64,000 bases of DNA from Sparassis latifolia (lineage: Eukaryota; Basidiomycota; Agaricomycetes; Polyporales; Sparassidaceae): positions 3,720,001 to 3,784,000 of the forward strand of contig CM031562.1 in the NCBI GenBank assembly GCA_018466975.1. Reading direction: 5' to 3'. Shown here in pieces: positions 46,403 through 58,271 of this stretch (position 1 is the first letter of the stretch; each line of letters begins with the position of its first letter). The notes beneath the pieces are model-generated. The model saw only the letters and a program-made list of their open reading frames with translations. It did not search any database and was not told the origin of the DNA. The translations under genes were made by a program, and so were the position numbers.

Positions 46403-48600
46403 AACCCAATCTATTTGCTGCAGTTGGCAAAACTCTTCGATCCAGTGATAGGCCCGGGCGCGGGCCTTGGGCCACTCGATACGGTGCTCTAAGGGTTCCG
46501 TGAGCATCCAGAGATTCCTCACAGCTAACAGAGGAAATCTCACCAACCTTCATTGTCATTGATGTCTGTCGCACTGCTGTCCTCAATGCCAAATCTCTGA
46601 CATATCCGAGACAACTTCTCATGGCTCTGGGTGTCAACCAATCCACCCTCTGCCATTTCTAGTACGTCCTCATCTTGCAGCAGGGCTAAATTAGGAGGTG
46701 CTGAAGGCGCATGCAGCAAGACAGACAATGAGTTGATCGCATTGATGGCACAGCGGTAGCGCGCTGCATCTGCATTGATCTTGTTCTGAATACGCACGAT
46801 GACTGTTTTTGTATGGGTAAGGTATCGCTTCCCGTGAACAAAACGATCCTTGAACTTGTACATGTGTGCACACAGTCGTAGGTGCCATCGCAGCTCATCT
46901 AGGGCATCGTGTGCTTGAGCAGTCCTAAAACGCAATTCATACTCTTGAAGATGAGAGTCGCAAGGGATGCTGGAGGATAGCTGAGATGGCAAGTAGAGTG
47001 GCAAGTCTTGTGCAGGGACCTCAGTAATGGCAGTGGTAGCTGCTCGCACGCGCAGCGCCACGGAAGCAGGGATATACAGCTGCTGGATGTCTGCCCAAGC
47101 TTCTATACGACGACATAGTGCATTTCCCCGCTTGGCTATCTTGGCGCGCTGGAGATCTGGGCTGTGTGCCCTGAGACCCGCTATATCTTGCCGGAGGAGG
47201 TGTTTAAAGGGAGTGAATGAGAACAAGAGCAAAATCATGGTGGATGGCACTTACTGCCGGTCTTGGAGCTCAATCCCACTAATTATCATCATGCTCGGAG
47301 AGCCTAGCTCGAATATCAACCCATGCTCGCCTTTCTCCAACTCTGCAGCCTCCTCAACGACAAATGGGTTGAGTTGAGATCAGTTTTTCTCCCATGCTTC
47401 AATGGCTGATTTCCATTGCTCGCAATCCTGTGTTGTGATTGCCCACCTACACTAGGTGTTAACTATCCACGCAGCTGAAATGACCAATTGTGAACTCACT
47501 TTTGATCGTCCGGGGCCTCCTCCCAGTCTGGGGGCAAATTCTTTCCCAGGTGCGAACAGCCTGGGCAAAGAGCTGCACACGACCTAAGTGTGGTCGCCTT
47601 CACACCACCAGGATCGTGGCCCTGACCCACTTGCTTCAGCACTTCGAGATGTCTCCACATGTGCATAATATGTGAGAAGGCAAAATAATGATCCTATGCT
47701 TCATCAGCAATCCATAAGCTGGAGCATGACACTATGCATACGTTAGGTGTCCGAACGCCAGTGTTGTCAGTGAGTCGCATAAGGCTTTTATAGAACTCGT
47801 AGTCCGAGGTCTTGGACAGAATGGCCATCGGATGAGTGCATCGGCAAAGTTTGAAAGTGGCGGCAGTCTTGGGGCTCGTCGATGTGACTGAGAATAGCCT
47901 TGCGTGAAGAAGTTGCACAAAATGGATTTCGGCGGTCTCACAGCCGCAAAAGTCCAGTCCAATTTCGTGTATCCCGTTGGTGTCCAGCACTACAAAGTCA
48001 TCCCCTGTTGCTTGCACAGGAAGAGAACATTTTTGACCAATCGGGTGGCCCAACTGGATTCGCAACCCAAGGGTTTTAAGGACTCATCCTCAAAGTGATC
48101 CCCACACCACCTCTGCAGCAGGAGAGGTCAATAGCACCTTGTCACAAGCATGGAGTAAACCTTCGACTAACCTGCACATTATGAAACGGAGTGCACCTAT
48201 GGAAGTTAACAACACATGTGCGGCAGTAAATGGCGAGATCAAAACAGTCTTGACAACGAACCATTGCCGGACCTTCCCTGCAAAATTTGCAGTGCCCAGA
48301 GTCAAATCCGCAACGCCCCTCCAAGCGCAGCATCTCAGTGAGATAATCGTCGATCTCCAGAACCCATTCCTGGAGAGGGCGATCGCCAACATGAGACAAT
48401 GGCTCTGGAAAAGACATGGAAACTCACTCCTGCACCACGACGATGCGGCTTATGCCCGAACAACTTTTCCCTATTTTCCCTATCCTGCGGATCCAGGTCA
48501 AAGAGATTGATCCCCGCGCAGAAACTTTGTTACCTCCAGAGCCGTATTCCGTACGCCGCACGATGTCGCACCCGGGAACAGTGATGTAGTGGTTCTGATT
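46358..48600 (-). pseudogene. KDZ-family transposase, internally deleted
   Basis: A Kyakuja-Dileera-Zisupton transposase copy with its two ends but not its core. N-terminal parts: GCDIVRRTEYGSGGN, then a CxC2-type cysteine cluster at 48417-48142 (QEWVLEIDDYLTEMLRLEGR; CKFCREGPAMVRCQDCF; YCRTCVVNFHRC), then 48065-47694 with VVLDTNGIHEIGLDFCGCE and FKLCRCTHPMAILSK, then 47672-47510 with MWRHLEVLKQVGQGHDPGG and CPGCSHLGKNLPPDWE. In the family the catalytic domain follows (DANFRLKRR and several hundred residues), but here the sequence jumps near 47480-47400 to the C-terminal part: NPFVVEEAAELEKGEHG, LPLYLPSQLSSS, AHDALDELRWHLRLCAHMYK and LEHRIEWPKARARAYHW. The missing core is the catalytic part, so it cannot transpose itself. 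One in-frame stop is also seen at the junction side. Confidence 0.85.
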
Positions 48601-51566
48601 ATTGCTGGAGTTGTCGGTGCCGCCGTCCACGACTGTGGACTGCTTGAAGTTAGGGTTCCATTTCTTCCGTGCTATAATACAGGCCGCGGCCCAACAAAAA
48701 GACTTCAGTCTCTTCCAAGGCTGCATTTTGTCGCTGAGACTGACAGTCAAACGACTGTAGGGGGTACTACGATGAAAATTGGTGTCAGTAAGGGCACCGT
48801 TGCGGATGCTGCCGTGTAGTTGCCACAAAGAGTTAGCTGGTGCCCTTCCCTGAATGACAGCGCGCGCTGCCGAGAGCCAGTAACTCTATGGATAATTGTC
48901 AGGTAAAGGTATACAATAAATCCCGGGCATGCAAGCGCGACCAGGGCGTGATATATCATTCTTCGGTGGTGAGCTGTCTCTTATACAACTTATTTTCATT
49001 CCCTATGATTTGAAGGCATAAAATAACACACCTAGTATCGTCATCGTCACGTACATGGCTCGGACTACCGAGCGCATCGGGCAAACGAGGAAACTCGAGT
49101 ACACTGCAGCAGTTGAGATCAGTACAAATCATCGTCACCATCTGTCAAATAGTCTTCATTGAGGGAAAAAGGACACCACAGCCGTTCACCTGGCATAGTA
49201 ATTTCACGCCGCAAATACCGGCTGAATAAAACAATTTGGCGGCTCTAACCGCATGAGTCTGGCAGTAACTGTACTGTCTGTCACTCAGCGCTATTCTAAA
49301 TTTATTGGCTGAATTTATCTAGTACAATCACACCGGGACGCTAACGGCCTACCCAAACGTTGCGATCAAGTGGCCGCACGAACATCACGATAACGACATC
49401 GCGGTCCCGCATCCCTTCTGCAGCGCTCACCCGCAGTTTTGGCAACTACGTACGTTAACAGAAATAAGACTCACCACATCCCTAATGCATACATACGTCG
49501 CAGAAGCTCCATTGGACCAGCCACGGAGCGGCAAGCGCACACAGACATCAGCCCTCATATACATAACCAAAGCGACGTAGCGGTTGTGTGATGGCTGTAA
49601 CATTGAGCTTGAGAACAATTCGAGTCGGATGACCGTGGTTCCGAGAGGCAGTCGAAGCAGGGCTTACCAACGACCCCTGACGAGGCGCGCTCTGCGTGCG
49701 GCCCTTGCAGTGGCTGTTCTGCATGCTCTTAGGACGAGGGCGCTTGTGCTGTAGCACGAACAAACTGTCAACTCCCAGTCAACACCACACTAGTCAGAAC
49801 ACCCACCAGTTTTGCAGTACAATCCGCAAGCGTGGCAGTTCAGCTCGTCAACCGCGGCACCAAAGTGGGGTGTACGTGGTGCCGCAGTTCAAACACTCCG
49901 CCTTGACGCTGCCTGGAGTACTATTTTTCTATGTGGCACCGCCATTGACAGGTGTCGCACTGGTGTCAGAGGGCCGGGTCGAGACCACCTGCATGCGCAC
50001 GCTGATAGACAGATGCTTCCCTGACACCGGGGCGGAGTGGTTTGATGATCCACCCAGGCATGTGGGGTTGATGGCGCGGAGGTACGAGATCTTAGACAGG
50101 GGTGGAACATAGTGACGGACGTGAGGAGAGTATCGACTTCCTTGTGGCTGGCGTCACAGCGGGCTGGGGCATTAGAGTACCAACACCTTCGCCGTAAGTC
50201 ATGAGGTTCGTGATGGAGGGTGTTGGATACAGTAATACAGCAGGACCAAAATCGTTACAAAAGAGCGACGAGAAACGGGGAGGGACTGAAGAATAAAGGT
50301 CGTCAGATGATGCGGCGCTACCGCTGGTGCTAGTTGCCTTGCGACCCGCTGGGGAGGGTCTCGGTCACCGTCAGGACGCTGTCATCGACCACGGTTGAAC
50401 GGGTTGTAGGCCGCCCACGCTTGGTGGCGATATCCTTAAACTCAGGGGACGGCTTCAGGTCGGGCTTCTTGGCATGTACAGATGAAAGCGATGAATCGTC
50501 CTGCTGTTCTGATTTGCCTGGAGCTCGCGCTCCTCTTCGGCAGCGCCAACTGGTTGCGCTTGAAGCCGGGGGCTTGGAGCTCCTCAATGCTCCTGTGGGG
50601 ATTGGGATGGCGGGGGGTGAGTAAGTGCGACCGTGTTGTGATCACGTACTGCTTCTTCTCCTTGTCGAAGTTGTCGCTCATGCACTTGAAGAGCTTCTTG
50701 GAGGCGTTGTCCGTATCGACCATCAAATTCTGGAGGCACCACAGTCCCCAGCTCAAGCTCTCGAGTCACCGGCCTTGCTCCAAAAACCTAGCGACCTTGA
50801 TACAGACCTACAAGAAAAAATTCAGACCGTGTACAGAGGTAAGAGAGGTAAAGAAAAATACCTTCCACGTCAGAGTCGGTGAGTCCACATCGCTAAGGTT
50901 GCTGAGCAGCACGAAAGATATACAAGCATGCAGAGCGTCTTGTGACAAGCGTCGCTGCCGCATAGGACACTGGGAATAAAATTATGACTTACAAAAGAAA
51001 TGTTTCAAACTTGAGGATGCGCCGCGAGGCCCGCTAAGATGTACGAGGATGAAGCACCGACGGCGAGTCAACAACCCCTACCTTCATGTCTACAAGGTAA
51101 ACATCAGCACACGCTGAACACAGCAGTAATAACGCACACCACAAAAACGTAGTGGCGAGTACGCTATCACCATCCAGACCAGCCCCTCGGGGACGACATG
51201 ACTGGCCTCTCCGGTATGTCATCGACATGGCCGCTGGCTTTGAGGAAATGCGAAAGCTTGAAGACGAAGGCCACTCTCACCCGAGCACATTCAATGAGGC
51301 ATTCAAAGTCATTTATAAAAGCTCCACATTCAGTGACAATTGGCGTGCTTGGCAAGCTGCAGGATGTGTTGAAGGCGAGCCGGTGCGGTGGGTTAATTTG
51401 GTATGAAGTGCTAATAGCGGTGAATGGTCAACGTTCATGAAGGAATGGAAGAAGACTCGTAGGGTATAATCTAATGTATGATTGCAGTGTTGATGAACAA
51501 GTAATTAAGTAGCTCTTGCCATGAAATAATTCAGAATGCTAATGAAGGAGAAGACGATACTTGTCA
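48601..51566. other. Interval between KDZ relic and TET/JBP gene
   Basis: About 3 kb with no supportable gene. The minus-strand segment 50769-50330 has protein-like text that changes frame (VVPPEFDGRYGQRLQEAL; MVDTDNASKKLFKCMSDNFD; KRGRPTTRSTVVDDSV), possibly a decayed gene of unknown family. Confidence 0.35.
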
Positions 51567-53012
51567 CTACACAGAGGACTGTTTGAGAGAGTCAAGGGTT
51601 GAAAAGAGGTCGAAACCCATCTTCCAGCGCTCTTCTGACTGCACTTTGAGTTCCTCTTCAATCCTCTCGTCCTCGCATAGCCCGGCATAGTATGCAGGCG
51701 ATGACTGGAAGCCCTGATCCACCCATCGAAATAGCCCACCTGCTGAATATTGTGTAAAAGAGAAGCGTGTCTCCTGCTCCCCAATGGCCACATTTGAATG
51801 CCGAAGAGTGGCAGAGGGGATTAGAATGGTGGAACCCGGTGAAAATTCGATAACTAGTCCCATATCCCACAAGACTAAATGGCCACTAATCGTCGGATTA
51901 AAATTACCTAGAGCAGTGATTGCACACCATCCGAACGGAAGGTTGGCAGCATCACGATGATCAAATGTACATGTCTTGGGCCCGAAGTTGAAGGTGGCGC
52001 ATGAGAAGACACTGTTGGTAAAATTGTGGAGGAGGGAAGGATAGTGCCAGTGCAAAGCGTTGAGATGCTGAAAGTAGTAGTCGTAGAGCTTCGGTGCCTA
52101 GCAGGCGAAGACAGCTAAGTGCTTGTGAGTATGCTTTGTAGAAGAGCATTGTGCAATGCACACCTGATGCGAATCCTGCTATCCGTTTGATGCTCAAATT
52201 GTTCAGTAGCGAAGAAAGAACAGCCATGTTAGTCGGTGTGTGAGAGAGATTGCGGGGGCTCTGGAATGTCAAAGCGTTCAGGATGCTACAGATAGTGTCT
52301 GCCACATAGGTGATACCTTTTGACCCCCTCCAAATGAGACGCCAATGGCGACAGCAGGGAAGTGTCCACGACGATGCTTGATATCCTTCTTAGAGAAGTC
52401 CATCCTACTCCGAGCCTCATTGATGGCAGTTGCAGCATCAGTGTGGACCGAAGTCCATGACGGATCATCTGGGGCACCACACAGAACACCGATGACTCGC
52501 CCACTGTCATCAGTGATCGGTTTCGTCATGCTGTGGGCCAGTTTAGTGGAAGAAGAATGTAAACCAAGTGGATACTCACCGTCCATCCCAGTGCTCAAGC
52601 TTAAATCCGTACTTCGAGCCGCTCCCAACAAGATCTTCGAGCTTATATACCCGACCGGTTTTACCCCTCTCTCGTGCTGCTGTGTATCCATTCTTGGTGT
52701 GTGGCAGCTTGACTGCTTGAAGGGAGGACCAGATGGTCTCCGCAGACTCAACGTATCGGTTGACAAACAATGGACGCACTTCATACAGGCCGTACGGGCA
52801 CTCGCCTTTTGCCTCGCCCGCCGTGCAGCACGTCGCGCATTTCCCGCCGCTTTGAGCCGCTGACTCTCGACAGTCTCTGAACGTCTAATTGGCGTGTTTG
52901 AATTTGTGGCTGGTTGCGGAATACTGACCTCGAAGGCAGCACGGTTCGAAAGCAGAGATGGGTGGGTCTGGTCGGTGGTGGGGGAGCTGGTGCCTGCCGC
53001 TGAAGCGTCCAT
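51567..53012 (-). CDS. TET/JBP-type 2-oxoglutarate/Fe(II) dioxygenase
   Basis: Member of the fungal TET/JBP (PF12851-like, 2OGFeDO) family, whose characterised relatives oxidise 5-methylcytosine or thymine in DNA; activity here is inferred. Five exons: 53012-52929, 52884-52580, 52530-52317, 52260-52162, 52097-51567, totalling 1233 bases, exactly 410 codons plus stop with no break. The N-terminus carries a cysteine cluster (GGKCATCCTAGEAKGECPYG) and LPHTKNGYTAARERGKTGRV. Then come YGFKLEHWDGR, APDDPSWTSVH and KKDIKHRRGHFPAVA. The catalytic core has the iron motif HxD in CTFDHRDAANLPFGWCAITA (H281, D283), GGHLVLWD-like SGHLVLWDMGLVIEF, the distal histidine in ATLRHSNVAI (H334) and R345 for 2-oxoglutarate in ETRFSFTQYSAGGLFRW. 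It ends DLFSTLDSLKQSSV. The gene lies between two KDZ-related loci, the association known for this family in mushrooms. Confidence 0.85.
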
Positions 53013-53788
53013 AGTCCTCGGGTGTTTGGGAATAGATACTGAGAGTGGCGAGCAGGGGATGGTGTCGAGAATGTGATGACTCCCGCAAACGGACGGCCCA
53101 GCGTGCTCAGCGACAACGGCATTCAGGACAAGGCCAGTGAAGTCAAAGTGCGCGTCTGGCGATGATGTGACTGGACCACGAGGTTGTGAGTACAATTTAT
53201 GCGAAGGTTGCCCAGCTGGAGGCAGGAGAGGCCACGATTCGACTCGAAGTTCCAGGCTTGAATCTTCGTAGCATCCTTGATAGCAACTCCGGCCTCCTTT
53301 AATGGACAGAAAAAAGAGTACGACGTACCGCGAAGTAAATTGCTCCAGCAACGCATGCTGAAGATGCGTCCGAATGACACGCCCGAGAGTGGAAGCAAGG
53401 CGGCAGGTCCGGCAAAAGGGTGGTGGGTAAGGGACGAACTAGGTCAGGGAAAGGAGTGAGATGCATCCAAATGACGCGTCCGAGAGGGGAACCAAGGCGG
53501 AGTAGGTCGAGGAAAAAATGGTAAGTCAAAGAGTGGGAGGTAAACGAAATCCGGGACGCAAGGTTTTATAGGCCGACTTGTTCTCACGATCGACGCGTCA
53601 ACAATGCGTCGATGTCACACTAGTGATGAAGCGCGTCAAGAGTCACGCGCGGAAGCAAATCAACACTCGCGGAAGCATATCGAGCCACCGAAGCGGTACG
53701 TTGGCAAGGATGTGCAGTGACAATTTGAAGTTTAGTGCCTCGGTAGTCGAATCGCCTGGATTATCGAAGAGATTGGACCCCCGCCGCA
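53013..53788. other. Upstream region of the TET/JBP gene
   Basis: 776 bp upstream of the TET/JBP start. A frame stays open upstream of the chosen Met to 53351, but lacks family-like text. Near 53375 and 53485 a short segment (GCGTCCGA(A/G)(T/A)... GGAA) is loosely duplicated. No TATA box is evident. Confidence 0.35.
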
Positions 53789-54308
53789 ATGCTGCCATCG
53801 TGCACGAGTCAACCGCGACCACTCTCCACTCACGTCCGCCTTGCTTGGTCTCGCAAGCCTTTACATACTGTGGTGCCCAGCCCAGGTCTGTCTTCCTTCC
53901 TAGAATCCCTCCAACCCGACGAAACTGACCGAGATGCAGCTCAGGGTCTCTGCGAACAGCACCGTCGAGTACTGCTCACCCACGCGCTGCCACGTATCCA
54001 CTCAGGCGACCTCACCCCCGTCGCTGATCCCATCGCGAGGCTCACTCGCGAGTGCAGCGCGCTGCGCATCCGCCTCGCCAGCACGGAGCACCTCGAGCGG
54101 CGCGGAAACACCCCGTACGGCCTGTTCCCGATCTCCGCACGCACCCCGCCTTCGCCCAGCGCAAGACCGCGTGCGCCCACATCCACGGCGAGGTCGTGAA
54201 GCTCGCCGAGTCCTCGAGCAGGCCCTCCGTGAGATGCAGGAGATGCTCCGCATGAAGGACAGAGAGATCGACGTGCTCCTCAAGGAGCGCGACACACTGC
54301 TTGCATAG
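53789..54308 (+). pseudogene. Unknown coiled-coil protein gene, frame-broken
   Basis: Protein-like text runs through ESLQPDETDRDAAQGLCEQH, HSGDLTPVADPIARLTREC and LERRGNTPYGLFPI in one frame (53789-54199), then continues in another as LEQALREMQEMLRMKDREID and VLLKERDTLLA (ending 54308), a heptad coiled coil. No GT-AG intron joins the two frames, so the gene is frameshifted, misassembled or its middle is missing. Family not recognised. The GC content of this stretch is clearly higher than its surroundings. Confidence 0.4.
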
Positions 54309-54807
54309 CGCGAGTTCAACTGCCAGAAGAGCCGCAGTCTCGCCCGCAGCCACCCGGCCTGGACAAACGGTGAATTTACTGGGATTGCTTGGTGCATTTT
54401 GCCCACGGCCGCAGAGTGCTATGCGTTTTGGGGAATGCTTAAGCGGTCGGTAGCCGGTACGTCATTTTATTCATCTTATTCCTCATACTCAAGTCCTGCT
54501 TACTGCAGGCCTCGAGCTCAGTTTTATTAGAGTGTCTGCGAGTGTTCTCGCTGAACCATGAAGGCCTCAGGGTTCGGTCTGGATACCTTATGCCTCACGC
54601 TTCATAGTTTGGTCTTCAAGCTTCATTCTCCGCACGTCGCATTCCCCGCTTCGCGGCACGATCCCAAAGCGCCGAATTTCATGCTTCGAGGGTCACCCAA
54701 CTACTTACATGCTTCTCACTTTGGGGTTCAGCCATCTAGGTATGAGCTTCAAGCCTTCAACCTCATCACTTCTCGCTTTGTAGCTTGACCTTCTAGCCTC
54801 TAGCCTC

Positions 54808-55717
54808 ATGCTTCGTGGTCCGTATAATGTCGTCGACATCTTTACGGAATACTTAAAACAGCTTGAGAAGTTACAGGACAAGGATCCTGCTCCCATTGTG
54901 CGGCTTGCAATGGATATACGAAGAGAAGGAGAATGGGTGAGTGTCCACGTACCCTCGATGCCGACTGATTGTAGAATTGCATTTCTGCCAGGACACCCGA
55001 ATGTCTGCGACCGCATTGGCAGCAGTTCTATGGGCTCTCGAAGGAAACGCACCTTTGGCTGCATACTGGCTTGTTGCATTGCTTCTCCAGGAGTCCGAAA
55101 GACTTGGCCCACTGATCTCTGAGGTGGACGAGGCTCGCACCAGCTGGTTGTCTGCGCATCTACAGACCAAGCTTGACGCTTCCACGTTCTATGACTTCCT
55201 CGCGGACTCACCGCTGCCGCTGCTCAACTCCACTATCCAAGAAACCCTGAGAGTCACAGCGTCTGTCTGCTCCATCCTCCGGGTCGTTACACCCATTGAG
55301 ATCGTTGGTTACCAGTTCAATCCGGGGGAAGAAATTATATGTGCGACCCGATCCGTGCACCCTGAGCCATAGTTGCTAAAGAAAGAAGGATACGTTGGCA
55401 CCGTACATACTAAGAAAGACGGGCAGAACGTCCCCAACCATTCGATGCCGTTTGGCAGCGGCGTGTCCATATACGAAGGCAGGCAAGTGCAAGTACTTTG
55501 TGCCTGCGCTCACGCTTACGCTCACCCTCATTTGGCTGCCAGACATTTTGCGCTCGGAGGACTAAAAGCATTTATAGCATTGTTGTTGACTTACGCTACT
55601 ATTGAGTGGGAGCCTACTTCCAGCTTGAAACCCGATTTGATGTGGGAGAGGATGGGGGTCGGCACCATGCCACCGCGAGGAGATATCAAAGTCATCGTTG
55701 GCAAACGCAAGCTTTAA
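54808..55717 (+). pseudogene. Cytochrome P450 fragment, inactive
   Basis: The C-terminal half of a P450 of the CYP7/prostacyclin-synthase-like fungal type. Recognisable: TALAAVLWALEGNAPLAAYW (I helix region), LPLLNSTIQETLRVTASVCS with the ExxR of the K helix, YQFNPGEEIICATRSVH, and after it PFGSGVSIYEGRHFALGG. Defects: roughly the first half of the protein is missing, an in-frame TAG follows HPEP near 55371, and the haem-binding cysteine of the FGxGxxxCxG motif is tyrosine here. Introns lie after GEW (GTGAGT...CCAG) and inside the haem loop, where the donor is GCAAGT (GC-AG intron). With the thiolate ligand gone it cannot be a normal P450. Confidence 0.85.
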
Positions 55718-56094
55718 GTCATAAATGATGCCGGAAATATAGGGTGAACAGTGAGAGTGCTAAGCACAGCAGTACTCCGGAAAGTCTACAGACGCACATT
55801 GGCCAAGATATCAAGTTCAATAGTTAAGAGATATGGAAAAAGAGTTGCCCAGCAACCGACTTGCGCAACATCCATCAGAGCACCTGCACGTTCCTCCGCC
55901 CAAGCGCAGCGTTGAAGGGCTGACAGTGCTAGCGTACGACCCATGCCTCTTGCAAAATGCACTGGAGACTAATACCATGCACATGCGTGGCCACAAGACT
56001 CCTAAATGCAGGTGAGACAGTGCGTGGAGTACGTGACGCTGAGGCTTACCAGTCCATCTAAACTCCGACTATGCGCCCGCGCATGATACAGTAC
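55718..56094. other. Intergenic region
   Basis: 377 bp between the P450 relic and the Ala/Pro-rich gene. One short plus-strand frame (55833-56015) has no recognisable content. Confidence 0.4.
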
Positions 56095-56873
56095 TTAGAA
56101 CGGACCAGCATCAGGCCAGGAAATCTCTGCAGGAGGCAAAGCTCCCACACCACCTCTGGCTACAATACCAGGAACTGCCAGGCCAATGAGGCCCGAAGGA
56201 GCCATGACTGCTACTGCTGCGGGAGTGGTGGGACCCACCGGTGCGGAGAACACAGGAGACACGGGAGCCATAGGGACCGCTGCATCAGCAGGGTCTGCAG
56301 GAGTGGCAAGGACCACAGGAGCCACGACTGCAGAAATGACGGCGGCAGGATCAGCAGGGGCTGTAGGAGTGACCGGACCTGCAGGAACAATGACCGCGGG
56401 GTTGGCGGGAGTAGCTGTTGCTACGGCAGTGACGGCAGCGGCAACAGCGGGAGTGGTGGGAGTGGCGGTAGGTTGGTAGGTAGCGGGATGGAAGCCCTCG
56501 TCTTCTGGGTCGGAGTCCACCACGAACTCGCAATTTTCGTTGACGGATCGTTCAAAGCTGCATGGCCAATTGCCATAGCAAGCTCGGTGATCAGCTCGGC
56601 TTCCCCTGTCGAAAGGTTAGTGATCCCATATGCCCGACGGTGAGGATATAACTCACCATTTCTGGGATGCTTGCACTGACAAAAATTTCCTAATAGTATG
56701 TTAGGATCACTCTATACGTATTACTCGAGATTCGTACCAGTTTCATATGCTATAACCCATGCCAAAGTGGCTTCTAGGGACTGTCTTATTACCGACCAAT
56801 TGCAGCCGGAAGACGGGTCGAAGCCTTGGGCTTCTGTGGCTTCCAGAGGCGATGAAGGAGGAGCGACTAACAT
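56095..56873 (-). CDS. Hypothetical protein with Ala/Pro/Val-rich repeat tail
   Basis: I do not recognise the family. A first exon starts MLVAPPSSPLEATEAQGFDP at 56873 and reads GCNWSVIRQSLEATLAWVIA before a GTACGA donor. A middle part around 56640-56520 includes ELAMAIG and FERSVNENCEFVVDSDPEDE, and the last exon (ending 56095) is a 120-residue low-complexity tail made of short A/P/V/T units such as TPADPA, VAPVVLATP and TPAAVAVMAP. Exon borders are uncertain. Acidic text followed by a disordered repeat tail is common in transposon-derived mushroom proteins, so a mobile origin is possible. Confidence 0.4.
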
Positions 56874-57499
56874 CTGGGGGTGAGACGAGAGACGAGACGA
56901 GATGAAGCAAGTAAATGAAGAACTGCTGAGATCAACCAGTCGAGCGCTGCTATACTTATAGCATTCAGGACAGGCACTGAATGCCTTTTAGCCGTTGACA
57001 GCTATTTACAACCCGATATAGACCCCAGGAAATTTTCAGGCCATAAGTCGGGCATCAACTACGTAAGTTTAGGGGCCCTGTAGTCTGCTTGAATTAGCGG
57101 GGCGTAGTACACGCTTTCGGGAATTGCCATTCGCTTCGACACATCCTGACGCATCCCATTGGCTGGTCACACTCAGCTGTGGTGCGCTCGCTATTGAGCT
57201 GGGGTGTGAATATCCTCTTGAACCTGTTCAGAGCACTTTCTATGTGCATCTCGCAAATTTTGCATGGTAGTTAAAGCGAACGTGGGCGACGAGTGAGCAA
57301 AATGCTTTCCGGGCTCGGCATCTTCCGGACGAAATCGTGTACTACGGCTCAAGGGGCGCGTAATCAAGCAGACCTTCCTCCACCCACTCAATGAGGATTA
57401 TATTGTAGTCTGCCTACGGGAGACTACAATAGGGGCCCTGTATCTTTGGTGTTCTACGTGGCTTACATCGTCCTGCTGTGCCCTTTAACTGTATCAAGC
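56874..57499. other. Intergenic region
   Basis: 626 bp between two minus-strand hypothetical genes. No gene is supported. The words AGGGGCCCTGTA and GTAGTCTGCCT/TAGTCTGCTT occur near 57070 and again near 57410-57440, in direct orientation. Confidence 0.35.
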
Positions 57500-58271
57500 T
57501 TACGTCTCCATCATAGGCTCAGCAAGGGTCTCCTCAGCCTTGGCAGACTCGGCAGCCTCATCAGTATTGGGCGCCTCTTTTGCAGCAGGAAGTCGCAGGT
57601 AGCGATGTTAAGGGGGATAAAGACGACAAAAATTGTGTTCGATGCACCTCCTCCTCTTGACAGGGGCCAAATTGTCCTTTACCTTCTTCTCGATCTTGGC
57701 CTTCTCATGCTTGAAGGAAGCAAGGATCTTAGACAGGAAACTAGGGCTCTTGGGGCGCTCCTCCTTCGCCTTTAGAGCGGGCTCAGCCTGAACACCTATC
57801 AGCACCGGAAATTCTTTTACATAACGACATGCACGGGCTTAGCCTCCTCAGTCGTCAGCTGTTCAGCAGTGGGAGCCTCTGTGACAGGTGCCTTAGCGAC
57901 AGGCGCGGCCTCCTGAACAATGAGGTTAGACAAACAGAGAATCCGCACCATCACCGCAATCTATGACGTCGGAGCAGCAGTCTTCGGTGCTATCAGTGCC
58001 GCTTTGACCTCTGAGCCCCTTGGCAGCAAGCGGACGCTCATCTTGGGTTCGATCGTTCTCATCGTCTAATCATGGGTACCTCGTGAAAGATAAATGAAGT
58101 GCGTGTTCGCTCTGATGCGCAACGTTGTTTACATCTCCGCTTCACATCGTAGACCTGTGCATTGTCCCGGCTGTGGATCACCAAAGTTGTCTCACCATCT
58201 GTGCCCAAATTGCTACTCGAGCTTGAACCGTGCGTGGAAGGTGAAGGCGAAGGAGAATGGAGATGGCTCAC
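57500..58271 (-). CDS. Hypothetical Ala/Glu/Lys-rich protein
   Basis: Small, charged, probably disordered protein of a type frequent in Agaricomycetes but without a known role. Starting from MSHLHSPSPSPSTHGSSSSS at 58271, exons give TTLVIHSRDNAQVYDVKRR, EVKAALIAPKTAAPTS, EAAPVAKAPVTEAPTAEQLT, PKSPSFLSKILASFKHEKAK, KKVKDNLAPVK and, at the end, NTDEAAESAKAEETLAEP and MMET before TAA. The SPSFLSKIL...FKHEKAK block is its most conserved-looking part. At 58020-58030 the frame can only be kept by dropping one G from a GGGG run, so either an intron border is misjudged or there is a one-base error. No membrane segment or signal peptide is seen. Confidence 0.5.

Noticed and set aside
52780..52900. Apparent frameshift in the TET/JBP N-terminus (RRAARRARQK versus GEAKGECPYG)
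   Set aside because: An intron at 52885-52928 (GTCAGT...TTAG) keeps one frame and yields the cysteine cluster; total coding length is then divisible by three.
56071..56643. Gly/Ser/Cys-rich plus-strand frame resembling a secreted protein
   Set aside because: Antisense of the Ala/Pro-rich tail exon; no signal peptide and no start context. The minus strand has the acidic linker text DSDPEDE.
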